A stretch of DNA of 64,000 bases from contig VDFB02047230.1 of the NCBI GenBank assembly GCA_007258455.2, forward strand, positions 158,046,635 to 158,110,634, in the 5' to 3' direction. The translations under genes and the position numbers were made by a program. The stretch is from Sequoia sempervirens (taxonomy: Eukaryota; Streptophyta; Pinopsida; Cupressales; Cupressaceae). Numbering within the stretch: the stretch's first letter is position 1; each line of letters opens with the position of its first letter. Positions 11,880 to 22,240 of this stretch are shown here, piece after piece. The notes beneath the pieces were generated by a model that saw only the letters and a list, made by a program, of their open reading frames with translations, did not search any database and was not told where the DNA came from.

Positions 11880-13024
11880 ACATTAAAATAATGAATCTTT
11901 AAAGGATAGAGATTTTGTGCTTAATGGATGGATATGGATGTGGGGAGAACACTCTCTCTTGGTCAAGCCTTATACTACATCGTTTAACCCTCTTTTTGAA
12001 CCTCTCAATTTTAGACATGTATGAGTTTTCCTTCTAAATATTCATCTCCATTTCTAGGAATATTCTTATATGAGGCCATACACAACACTATTGGTCATTT
12101 ATTGAAGGTTGAATCTACCACTTAGTGTATGGGGCACTCTAAATTTGATTGTATTCTAGAGTGGATATTTATATCTCCAAGCCTCTTCATGGGGATTATT
12201 TTATTGTGGGGACAAGCCTTGGACTCAATCACTCAACTATGATAGTATCCCTTTAAGTTGTAGATGATTCATTACCATTGATCACATGGCTTGATTTTCC
12301 ACTCTCTCGACACAAAGGTGTGACAATGTGGTGGAAGAATTATTGTGAAGATCACTTGATTATTCATGAATTTGACTCATTGGTTGATGACTATTCTTAT
12401 GTTGAAAAGTATTCTTAGGATTTTGGATCTCATGAAATTGGAATGACTTTGGTGAGTCCCGCTCCCACTTCTTCCTTAGTGCCTCTCGGTGAGTCTCACC
12501 CACCTTCTACTCTGGTTGCTTTGTTTTCTATGTTATTGGATTCATATCTAATTTAGCATGAGGTGTTTGTTTGAAATTTGGCCACTTCAAGTTGAGGTTC
12601 CTATGCTCCTATTATGCACATAAATGGGCCCTCTATTAAGGAATCTCCCTCCCCACTTCTCCTAATTTTGATAACTTGGAAGATAATAGTTCCTTGATAG
12701 TTGTACAAAGGTATGTGAAAGGCCTTCCCAAATTTATCTCCCAATATCATACTAGAGTGAAGGATGTTAGATTAAATAGGGTTGTATTTGGTGTTGTTTA
12801 TATCATAACCCTAGGAACCTTGTTGTTTCTTGTTTTTCGGTTGTTGTTGTGTTAGTTTGTGATTAGCAACTTGGTTGCATATGTGTCTTACTCCTATTTT
12901 ATTTGGTGAGTTGCTTTTTTTGTCCCATATCTCATGGTACTTGTTTCATTTTATTGTTTTCTACTTTTTTGTAGAAGGGTTTGAGGCCTTTCAAAATCCA
13001 TTTTTATCAATATAAAAAATATTA
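11880..13024 (+). mobile_element. LINE-derived relic with ORF1 domain only, + strand
   Basis: Translation in shifting frames gives a plant LINE ORF1 core (DUF4283 type): EAIHNTIGHLLKVE, MGHSKFDCIL, and MWWKN..EDHL near 12327-12360. This is followed by about 660 bp ending in a 3' tail (AGGCCTTTCAAAATCC, TTTTTATCAATA). The minus-strand copy at 13256-14610 has the same order and the same distance between MWWK and the tail, so ORF2 appears to be absent from the family design rather than randomly deleted. ORF1 proteins normally bind element RNA. Stops and shifts make this copy non-coding. Confidence 0.7.
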
Positions 13025-13255
13025 AAACAATGAGTGATTGTAAGATCACAACTATTTTAATAATGTGTATATTGATAATTTTTTCATTATTTTAATATAT
13101 TCACAAGGAATCACAAATGAATTCATTCATGTTGCACCATTTAATTATGGTCTCTCCCTATTTCTTTTATATTTTTATTGCTTTGTGCTTTATTTAGTTA
13201 AACGATTAAAAAATTAAAAACACAAGATTTCTATTTATTTTTTCTATTGTATTTT

Positions 13256-14610
13256 ATTAAGGTAAGAAGGGATTTTGAAAGGGCCTATATCCTTGAATAA
13301 AAGCATGAAATATAAAAATAAGTGAGAAATAAGGGTCTTGACCCTATACATAGGCTACCAAAAGGCTGGATGAAACATGCCCAAGAAAGCCAAAAATAAT
13401 AGAGAAATGGCACAGATAAGAGAAAGATGAACAATTGCACATCCAAGCTACCAAATAAGACAATAGAAAAAAGAGAGGGAGCATGAACCACCAACATCCC
13501 ACTTATAAAATCCTAGGTTAGGAGCAAGTTGACCTTTATCCAACAACTCGAGTATGAGCTTGGAAAGATGAAGAAGAAATACCTTTCGTCATTTGACTAA
13601 CAATAATCCAAGAAATAATATCATCCAAATTCATATTACAAGGGGATTCATGGCAAGAAACCCCCATAGATGACCCAAAGGGATAATCCACAAGCATGTA
13701 AAAATGTGAAGCAAGGGTTATTCCCTTGTAGGGAGCTCATTAGTATGAGAAGAACAATGAGGGTTTGAACCCAAGGGAACTTTGGTCAACAAGGAGAGGG
13801 TAGGAGGTTCCACAATAGTGTTCAAGAGTGTTAGAGCCACACCAAAGGAAAGATATGTATTATGATCATATGATGAGTCATCCAACAAAGTATCAAGAGC
13901 ATGCATAGTTAAGTGGTCTTCATTAGCATCCTTCCACCACATAGTAGAGCCTTTGTGATGTGAGAGGACAATCTATAGCTAGGCAATTGATAGAGAATAA
14001 TTGATGATATCTTAAGAGGAGGCCCTCAAAATCAAGAGGTTGAGTCTAAGGTCTACTCATAACCATAAAAACCACATCTCTATGGAGAGGCTTGGATATG
14101 TCAATATCCACTAGAATGTGAGAAAATTTGGAGTGCCCCATGTTTGAAGTAGAATCATCAACTTTCAAGAAGCAACCAATAGAGTTACCAATGGCCTCAT
14201 GACATGAAACCTCCTAAAAATTTGGAAGAAGGTTTGGAAGTCTAACTAACACCAACACAAAGTGGCTTGGTAAGAGGATTAAAGGAGTTTACCAAGGGTT
14301 GAGAGAGAGTCCCAAGCCCACAACTTTCCAACACCAATATTTTATCCTCAGAGGAGGTAAAGGAGATAGAAAAATAGCACAAGGGAAGAGTTTAGTATTA
14401 CCTAGTACAAGAGGCCTCCATGAATCCAACACCCATTTGTGAAGATTGGGAAGTGAAGGCCAAAAATTGGACAATCTGCACAAAAAATCCCTACATTAGT
14501 AGAAGTCCTCATTTTCCACCACATCTTGGCCACAAACCACCATAGAGGATGATTTGGCACAAAGAAGAGGATGATATTTCTTCCTCAAAGGGAGAGTAGT
14601 GATGAGCCTA
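13256..14610 (-). mobile_element. LINE-derived relic with ORF1 domain only, - strand
   Basis: Read on the minus strand from about 14610: CRLSNFWPSLPNLHKWVL, DSWRPLVLGNTKLFPCA, VRLPNLLPNF, EAIGNSIGCFLKVDD, MGHSKFSHILVDIDISKPL, then CLAIDCPL and MWWKDANEDHLTMHALD. The order is that of a LINE ORF1 with DUF4283 followed by the remains of a Cys-rich knuckle. The element ends with GGCCCTTTCAAAATCC at about 13272-13287. It lies tail-to-tail with the + strand copy, about 230 bp apart. Several in-frame stops occur, and no reverse transcriptase sequence is present. Confidence 0.75.
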
Positions 14611-16324
14611 GAAATTTTTCCTAACTTTCTTGTTTAAGTTTGATATTTCTCATAGACATTTCTAAGACATTATCCATATTTTATATTTATCTTAAGTATT
14701 GAAGCATTAATAATGGTATATGGTATATTGATGAATGATTGTGTGTATTAATGATTGTTTATAGAATATGATAGTACTTTATGTGGAAATAATTTAGGGA
14801 GACTCTAACCTTTATGTAGTAAAGGATCACTCACCCTTAGCAAAGGTTATCTTTCAACTTGTATCCAAGGGAGTGTTCATCTACAGTTAAGGATGTAGTA
14901 GCCCACAACCAAAAGAAGTACTTAAATAAAGTAGGATTGATTTAGTCATAAATCATTTAATTCATTAATGATTCCATCATTAGAAATAAAGATATCTAAA
15001 AAGATTAAAAAGGAATTTATGGAATTAATAGATCGTGGTTCATAATTATGTGATCATGCTTTGTTTTGCATGTTCTTATTTACTTATGCCTTCTTTATGA
15101 TGAGTAGAAATAGTCATAATAGGACTACGATATTTGTACCACTTTTGCATAATCAATTTCCTATTTTTGTTTTGATTAGGATAGGAATAATTCCTCTTCC
15201 CATATTTATAGAAGAGTTAACACATATTGTTAGAAGTTGTTTAAGATTCCAAACTAATTAGAATATCTAGATCATGTTTATATATGGTAGATATTGTATG
15301 AAACTAATATCTAGAAGAACTTTTTCTATCATTACTTTTGTTATAAAAATTGTATTACATTTCCAAAATTCAATAAAGGATATGGATTTAGTCAATGTAT
15401 GGATTCTTGATTAAATATTTTATTATATTTTGTGAGATTACAATCACCTGAGCAAGGGCCACTTGAGGTAATTGTAGCCCTCTTTATAATTTAGATTATT
15501 TGTTAATTATCATGACTTGTTGAAATAAATTGTTATTAGTTTTGTTTACTGGTTTGATTTAGATTGTTAACAAGTATAATAATTTAACCATCAATATTTA
15601 TCTTGCATTGTTGCATCAACATTTACTTATTAGATAGTTGAAAAGTGTTTGTTTATTATTTCAATAAAATTACCTACCTGTAGAAATTGTCACTAATTAA
15701 GGTTCATAAGATAAAATTTCCTTTCATACAAGTTTTCTATGTACAACCTCTAGGACAAATCAAAGATTCTCATTTTACATACAATATAGGTATCATATAA
15801 GAAGAATATAATTCCTTGGTTTGACATAATTAGATGTAACATACCATAACCACTATGTTGCTTCATAAAGGATTTATGTAGGTTTATTGAGTTGAGTGCA
15901 TGCCTCATCTACATCAATTTACTGGTCATTAATGGAATTGGACAAGCAAACACCAAAACCAATAGCCTAAGAAAATTTGCATCCACCAATAGTAGAATTT
16001 AACACCAAAGGGGAGGCACTAACAAAAACCCCAACACCACTAGAAAAAAGAGGAAAATAAGGTGTATCAATAACAACAAGAGGTGGAATTGCTTCCACCA
16101 AAAACCCATGCACCAACAACATAAGAAATAACAACTACAAATGAACCCAAGACAAGAAGCACACCTATGGCAGATGAAACATAGCCAACCAGCATAGCAG
16201 AAAACATAGTGACAAGAAGCACAACCACAATAGATGAAAAGCCATAACAAATGAAAAAAATACAAATGGAATACCAACAACAAATATAGAGGATATATGG
16301 ATCCCTACAACAAACAACAAATGA
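14611..16324. other. No recognisable gene
   Basis: AT-rich sequence without coding motifs on either strand. A minus-strand open frame at 15999-16283 is rich in Cys, Leu and Phe because the plus strand is A-rich and CAA-rich. I regard it as a composition artefact. Confidence 0.5.
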
Positions 16325-16965
16325 GCAAGAGTAGGAGTGGGAGATCCCATTTCAAAAAAATGGAAATTAAAAACTTTTTTCCAAACTAAGGCTAGCTTAA
16401 TTTGGAGGGTAAGAAATCTCAATTATTGGCAAGTAGAGAGCGATCTTGTGAATTTTGAACCTTGGGTGATGACACTACATGAAATAAGCCCCACCATCAC
16501 AGCATAGGGTCTCCCCTTAAAAAATTTCAAATTAAGACTAGCTTAATTTGGAGGGTAAGCAATATTAATTATTGACATGGTAAAGAGAAAACCTATGAGG
16601 TTTGAACCTTGGTTGGTGGAACTACAGATAAGAATCACCACCATCACACCATAAGGTTTCCCCTAAAAAAAAATCCAAATTAAAGTTGGCCTAATTTGGA
16701 GGGCAAGCAATCTCAATCATGGATGCAATAGAGAGCAATCCCATGAGGTTTGAACCTTGGTTGATGGAACTACAAGAAATAAGCCCCATTATCACACCAT
16801 AGGGTCTTCCCTAAAAATTTGTACAAATTAAGGCTAGCTTAATTTGGAGGGTAAGCAATCTCAATTATTGACACATTAGAGAGTGACCCCATGAGGTTTG
16901 AACCTTGGTTGATGACACTATAGGAAATAATCCCCACCATCACATCATAGGGTCTCCCCTTTTAT
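16325..16965 (-). repeat. Four tandem SINE-like units of about 147 bp
   Basis: The anchor GCTTAATTTGGAGGGTAAG, with small changes, occurs at 16395, 16541, 16689 and 16837, a spacing of 146-148 bp. On the minus strand each unit has a Pol III box A-like word (TATGGTGTGATGGTGG) and, 30 bp after GGTGTGATGG, a box B-like AAGGTTCAAACCTC. It ends in a T-rich or A-rich junction before the next unit. The same 30-bp spacing is present in the single SINE at 30597. The array therefore looks like a tRNA-derived SINE amplified head to tail, a satellite-like arrangement. The outermost unit (16340-16500) is the most diverged. Confidence 0.7.
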
Positions 16966-16996
16966 TGTCTCTATTGTTGTCCTTGTTCTTGGTAAG

Positions 16997-17683
16997 TGGT
17001 GCAAGAGTACCATGTCAATTTTGGTCAATTTTTGATGTAATAAGGTCTAATTGAGACCATTTTTGGTGTGTTCAAATCATATAGGGTCATGTTGTTTAGT
17101 TTTCTCAATTTTGTAAAAAAAGTTTCAAAATTTGCTTGTGCAACTTTGCAATTTTGTCATCTTTAGGAAGTTGAACAGTCATTTTGTTTGAAAATTGGTT
17201 GGATACCATTGGTTTATGTTGGAAATTTTTTAAAAAGGCCTCACAAACTTCGAGGAAATCTTCTAAACTAATCTTGGTGGAAAAACAATAAACAAGCTCC
17301 ATTTTCTATTAATTTCCCGTGTTTTTTGTTGTTTCTGTGAATAGTACGGATCTATACAGTTGATTTATGATCTAAAACACATGTGAGTAGTTGATGCAAT
17401 GAGTCTACTATAGTTTGGTTTTGGTTGTAATGAATTTCACTAAGATTAAAGGTAGTTTGTAGTGTTTTCTTGAAAACAATATGTAAACCTTAGGTTTGAG
17501 GGTTTGAAGACAAAAAATATGTTTTGGAGCCCATTCCACCATTGGAACTTGGCCAAAAGTCGATGAAATGGAGGGGTTTAGAGTGATTTTAGAGATTTTG
17601 TTGTTAGTTGGAGTAGGAGATGGAGTTTGGGGTGAATTTGACCAAGCCCTAGCCTAACATCCTCATGTGTTAGGCTTAGGAAA
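16997..17683 (+). repeat. 5' LTR of B, first part
   Basis: This matches 37944-38676 of the 3' LTR through its whole length, including the words TGCTTGTGCAACTTTG and CATCCTCATGTGTTAGGCTT. It lacks about 46 bp present near 37978-38024 in the 3' LTR. The missing piece is flanked by GATGTA words, which suggests deletion between short repeats. It is cut at AGGAAA by the CACTA insertion. Confidence 0.93.
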
Positions 17684-17699
17684 CACTACAACAAAACAA

Positions 17700-17876
17700 G
17701 CAATTAGTGCCTAAAATAGCATCAGATTTTAGTGTATTTGAGTTTATGAATTAGGAACTTCTGCTAGTGAAAAACTCGGTGCCGGATTTAGTGCTAGGTT
17801 TATCACCGTATTTAGCACCAGGTTTAGCATTGGGTTTAGCACCGGATTTAGCGTCGGGTTTAGCACCAATTTTTTG
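17700..17876 (+). repeat. Left subterminal repeats of the CACTA element
   Basis: Repeated GGTTTAGCACCGG-like words (GGATTTAGTGCTAGG, TTTAGCACCAGG, TTTAGCATTGGG, TTTAGCACCGG, TTTAGCGTCGGG) are spaced 12-18 bp apart. In CACTA elements such motifs are transposase-binding sites. The inverse form CCGGTGCTAAA fills 31770-32115 near the other end. Confidence 0.85.
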
Positions 17877-18200
17877 TTGCTTCCAGTTTGGATTCTAATT
17901 TTGCTTCTGGTTTTATTTCTTGTGTTGCTTCCATGTTTACTTCTATTTTTGCTTCGGGTTTTGCTTCCAGATATGCTTCAGGTTTTGCTTCCAAATTGGC
18001 TTCCTGTTTTGCTTCCAATTTTGCTTCTAGTTTTGCTTCCAGTTTTACTTCTAGTTTTGCTTCAAATTTTGCTTCCAATTTTGCTTCCAGTTTTGCTTCC
18101 AATTTTACTTCTAGTTTTGTTTCCAAGATTGCTTCTAGTTTGGCTTCCATTTTTGCTTCCTTTTTTGCTTCTAAAAATGCTTCTTGTTTTGCTTCCATTT
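17876..18200. repeat. 12-bp minisatellite TTTTGCTTCCAG/A
   Basis: About 27 degenerate copies of a 12-bp unit (TTTTGCTTCCAA and variants) abut the left subterminal repeats. Because the unit is a multiple of three, open frames run through on both strands. The minus-strand frame (18198-17860) reads as repeats of Glu-Ala-Lys-Leu and would be a helical charged protein. The plus frames read Ser-Phe-Ala-Ser or Leu-rich. I see no start context, neighbour or conservation that makes any of them a gene. The most economical reading is a non-coding expansion. Confidence 0.75.
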
Positions 18201-18210
18201 ATTAATTTAG

Positions 18211-18376
18211 TATGTTTTATTTCAATTTAATTAGTTAAATATATCATGCCTCTTAAATAACTCATATGATTATAGAGTAAGTAAATTAAATAATATGTTT
18301 TATTTCAATTTAATTAATTAAATATTGTGCCTCTTAAATAACTCATATGATTATAGAGTAAGTAATTTAATTATTT
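18211..18376 (+). repeat. Two tandem copies of an 83-bp unit
   Basis: TATGTTTTATTTCAATTTAA begins at 18211 and again at 18294. Both copies continue through GCCTCTTAAATAACTCATATG and TATAGAGTAAGTAA. Downstream (18470-18620) are loose repeats of CAAAATGATACATGT. Confidence 0.8.
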
Positions 18377-18734
18377 AACTCATATGATTAAATAACAAGA
18401 TAATTATTAATAACATGATCATCATTTATAATTAAAACAAGTGAGTCAAATATGCCACTAGATTAATAACATGTCAAAATGATACATTTCCAACAATCAA
18501 CATAAGTCAAAATGACACATGTACAAATGATATAAGTAAAAATGATAAATTATATAACTCAAAATGATACATGTCTAAATGATATATTTAAAAATGATAC
18601 ATGTCAAAATAATACAACTCAATAATATGGTACTGCAGGCTGTGAAAATGATACATATTATAGTAACCATGAAAAGAGGTATCATAATGATATATCAGCA
18701 ATGATCCATGATGCAGTCTATATGATCATGAATG

Positions 18735-18860
18735 TCACTGGCTACTACCAACAATTGTCTCATCATCATCATCATCATCACCAACCTCAGTGTCTTTTGT
18801 ATCTATGTCATCATCATCCTCTACCATGTGATATGTACCAGAACCAACATATTCTAGATC
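18735..18860 (-). other. Candidate 3' exon with acidic C-terminus inside CACTA
   Basis: On the minus strand 42 codons run from LEYVGSGTYHMVEDDDD through a run of six Asp to VGSSQ and a TGA stop. Acidic tails of this sort occur at the ends of some CACTA transposases, but the similarity is compositional only. The opposite strand reads as a His-rich frame, which is the shadow of the GAT repeats. It may be the last exon of the gene whose donor sites are seen at 20385 and 26646. This is speculative. Confidence 0.25.
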
Positions 18861-19121
18861 TATATATCATGAGGACCACCTTGATCTTCTGGAAGACCCG
18901 TGTTCTACAAAAAAGAACATTTAAAATGAAAAATTATTAATTATTTCATGCAATAATTTATTTTTCTATTATATATCTAATATTACAACATGTGAAATGA
19001 AAGCATAATCATATTACATCATATCAAAGTGCACATACCATAATAAAATTTCATAAAAGTTACAGCTAATATGTCATTCTAGTGATGTAAAACATGCAAC
19101 AATTCTAATAAATGTTAGTAA

Positions 19122-19560
<439 letters not shown>

Positions 19561-20379
19561 AACATCAATAATGAGAAAATTAACAAAAAATCAAAAGTGA
19601 ATAATACATAATCTACGTTGTAAAGTTAAAAAGTCTTACAAAAATACATATAAAACTTCAAAACATTTTCCATTTGTTCTCTAAAATTTAGTCCAATCAA
19701 CCAAAGCAAGAAACATATATCTTATTACTATTTAAATCAAAATAAGATATCTAATATACAATTCAAAACATCAGCATATGAGCTAATTTGTTAAAGTACC
19801 TATTCTCCTTCAAGTACCGTTTCCTTGATAAACTCAATTTGGTCCTCAAATACATACTTGTCACAAGTTTCAAATGAATCTATCATGAGAATCTGACCAT
19901 GACTATATGTAACAATCTAAAACATTCATAATCAGAGAGAAGTGCTTTACAAATTTTGCTACACATTGATGCATTCTTCATGCTGAAATTAGTGTTTAGA
20001 GCTATGATAACCACATTCATGTCTTGAGGGAATCTCACTATCTAAGGAAGAAGTCAAAGTTCCTTGGAGCAGTAATAACATTCAACATCGACCATATTTG
20101 AGACAAAATCACATTCATTTTTGTGGCATGATGTGTCTGAAGTCATTAATGGTGTTTTGAGGGCTTTACTAATTTTATGTGATGACTTCTCTTTGAGAAT
20201 CTTTGAAACGATTTCAGATTTCTATCTTTGGCATGAATGTTTGAATTTGGAGTAGAATTTTTGGAGTTATGTGGACTTTGAAGAATCGAGCATGTGTAAA
20301 GGTGTGGAGTGCTGAGTGAGTCGTGATGCTATAGGTGATAATTACTTTAAAGGAAAAATGAAAAAAAAACATGTGTTTT
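19561..20379. other. CACTA interior, no recognisable gene
   Basis: AT-rich sequence with no motif found on the plus strand. On the minus strand a splice-donor-like GTATGT lies at 20385-20380 at the LINE insertion point. This GTATGT and the sequence following it resemble the donor region at 26795. Confidence 0.4.
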
Positions 20380-20713
20380 ACATACCGGGAGGATGGATTG
20401 AAGTTCAAGTTGTTTGAGTAGAATATGGCTCTGCAAGCGCTGCATGAGGCCGCAGCCATCTAGGCTCGGCCTGCATGTGGTCTTTTGGTGGTTGCATGTG
20501 TAGTTGGGGGTCGGATCTGTTCTCTTCTTCTCTGAAGCTTGTTGGGGGTGGGTTTTTTTATGCTATTCGGGGGGAGGTTCTTTTCTTTTGAAGCAGGTGT
20601 GTATTCTGGGGTTGGGGGGTTGCGATCCTGGTGTCCAGTGGAGTGTGCCTTCATCGAAGGGATCTTGGTTTTATTTTGGCCTTGCTAGCTCATTTTGCGT
20701 TGTGTGCTCTTTG

Positions 20714-22240
20714 ATGGATACTGGAGAATCTTCTAGGGTTTGTCCCAATATGGACTTCCGTTCTGCTTTTGGTTCGAAACCCTCTCCACAGGGTTCAAAG
20801 ATTTTTGATAATAATCTTTTCTCGGTGGAACCTGAGAAAGTCGAGATGGGCTCGGCAGGGGGGCCTAGAATTCCGAAGATTAATGGGTGCCTCGAACGGT
20901 GTAAAGAGAGGCCGAGTGTAGTCATTCCAATGGAGATGTTGGCTGAAGACATTGATTATTATGCTCGACATTCTCTTTATTGCAAATTCTTAGGTTTGAA
21001 AATTTCTTTGCAATTCTTGGATTTGTGGGCTCAAAAGACATGGATGCCTGAGGGAGAGATGGAGATCCGCCTCCTGGCAAATAACTACTTCATGGTTACA
21101 TTTGACTGCTTGGCTGATCGGAATAGGATTTTTGAAGGGGGCCCGTATTTTTATAACCAGGTGGGCTTATTTATTAAGCCATGGCATGCTGGCTTCAACC
21201 CGGCAGAGGAACTTCCGAATCGGGTTCCGGTTTGGGTTCGTCTTCCAAGGCTCCCTGTGGAATGCTGGCGAGAGGATGTGTTGTGCCTATTAGCCTCGAA
21301 GCTGGGGAAACCTGTGGGTTCTTCTCAGCAAACACAATTCAAAAAGGTAATGACTTTTGCCCGGTTTTGTGTAGAAATTGATTTAAGTAAGCCATTGCCA
21401 GACTCGTTAGAAGTGAGTGCAGGAGATTATTCATGGGTGCAACAGCTGGATTATGAAACACTTCCCTTCCGTTGTCGTTTCTGTCATGAGTATGGTCACC
21501 TCCTGCGCAGATGTCCAAAGGCCAAGCCTTTGGAGGCTCATTCTTCTCAACCTTCAGCTAATCCACCTAGGGTGGATAAGGGCAAGGACCCCATTCAGGG
21601 TTCTGGTGGTAGGGAAGATGGATTTATTCCCGTTAGAGGCCGAAACAGAAATAAAGGTCATAAAAGGACTTTGAAGGACAGGCAGGAGGAGGACACCTTC
21701 AACAGGTTTGAGGTGCTAGAGGATCTTAGTCAACAGGAGGTGAACCCAGGATTTTTGGATCTAGATCATGGGACTTTGGATATTGATCAGCATGGCCCTT
21801 CGGTTGAGGCAATGCTTGCTCCCCAACAGGAGGGGGGTATGGGAGTGCCATGCTTAGATGAGGTTGGGAAAGATCCTAGTCAGGTATTGCTCAACTCAGA
21901 GGTGATTATGGCTCCGCTTACTGATGGGACTTTGGCTCTAGGGACAGATCGTCAAATGGAGGTTCAGGATGAGTTGGGTGGTAGTGTTGAGGTAGTGAAA
22001 GATAGTGTAGATAAGGTTCACCTCTTGCAAAAAGTTGGTCCGGAGGTGGGCAAGAAGAATATTAAGGCATCCTCTCAGTTGGGTGTTCTGCAAAAAGTTC
22101 TCAAGAAGGGGGGGCCGGAGAAAATTTCTAAGCTGGGAAGGAAGAAGGATGAGGAAAAGATTAAGATGATAGGGGAGACTTTGGTGGAGTCAGGGTCAGT
22201 CAAGACTCTAGATTCGCATTTTTCATGCCCCTCGAAATGA
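20714..22240 (+). CDS. LINE ORF1 protein (DUF4283 + CCHC knuckle)
   Basis: ORF1 is 508 codons if started at ATG 20714 (MDTGESSRVCPN). The frame is open back to 20504, but that extension is Trp/Cys/Gly-rich and unlike the family, so I treat it as leader. The DUF4283 domain spans roughly residues 75-250, with MVTFDCLADRNRIFEGGPYF, LFIKPWHAGFNP and VPVWVRLPRLPVECW. A CCHC zinc knuckle follows at 21473-21514 (CRFCHEYGHLLRRC; C254, C257, H262, C267). The C-terminal half is acidic, Gly/Gln-rich and probably disordered, ending in a Lys-rich tail. LINE ORF1 proteins bind element RNA to form the transposition particle. The TGA stop overlaps the ORF2 start as ATGA. Confidence 0.93.
   Translation: MDTGESSRVCPNMDFRSAFGSKPSPQGSKIFDNNLFSVEPEKVEMGSAGGPRIPKINGCLERCKERPSVVIPMEMLAEDIDYYARHSLYCKFLGLKISLQFLDLWAQKTWMPEGEMEIRLLANNYFMVTFDCLADRNRIFEGGPYFYNQVGLFIKPWHAGFNPAEELPNRVPVWVRLPRLPVECWREDVLCLLASKLGKPVGSSQQTQFKKVMTFARFCVEIDLSKPLPDSLEVSAGDYSWVQQLDYETLPFRCRFCHEYGHLLRRCPKAKPLEAHSSQPSANPPRVDKGKDPIQGSGGREDGFIPVRGRNRNKGHKRTLKDRQEEDTFNRFEVLEDLSQQEVNPGFLDLDHGTLDIDQHGPSVEAMLAPQQEGGMGVPCLDEVGKDPSQVLLNSEVIMAPLTDGTLALGTDRQMEVQDELGGSVEVVKDSVDKVHLLQKVGPEVGKKNIKASSQLGVLQKVLKKGGPEKISKLGRKKDEEKIKMIGETLVESGSVKTLDSHFSCPSK

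Noticed and set aside
15999..16422. Cys/Leu/Phe-rich minus-strand frames
   Set aside because: Composition follows from an A/CAA-rich plus strand; no domain or start context.
16325..16965. CRISPR-like or tRNA gene cluster
   Set aside because: Units are 147 bp of continuous repeat without unique spacers, and the tRNA-like heads lack a foldable full tRNA.
18701..18940. His-rich plus-strand frame
   Set aside because: It is the reverse of an Asp-coding GAT repeat on the minus strand, and the His run is a simple-repeat artefact.
20504..20713. N-terminal extension of LINE ORF1
   Set aside because: The extra 70 residues are Trp/Cys/Gly-rich and unlike ORF1 families. ATG 20714 gives a family-like start, so the extension is treated as 5' leader.
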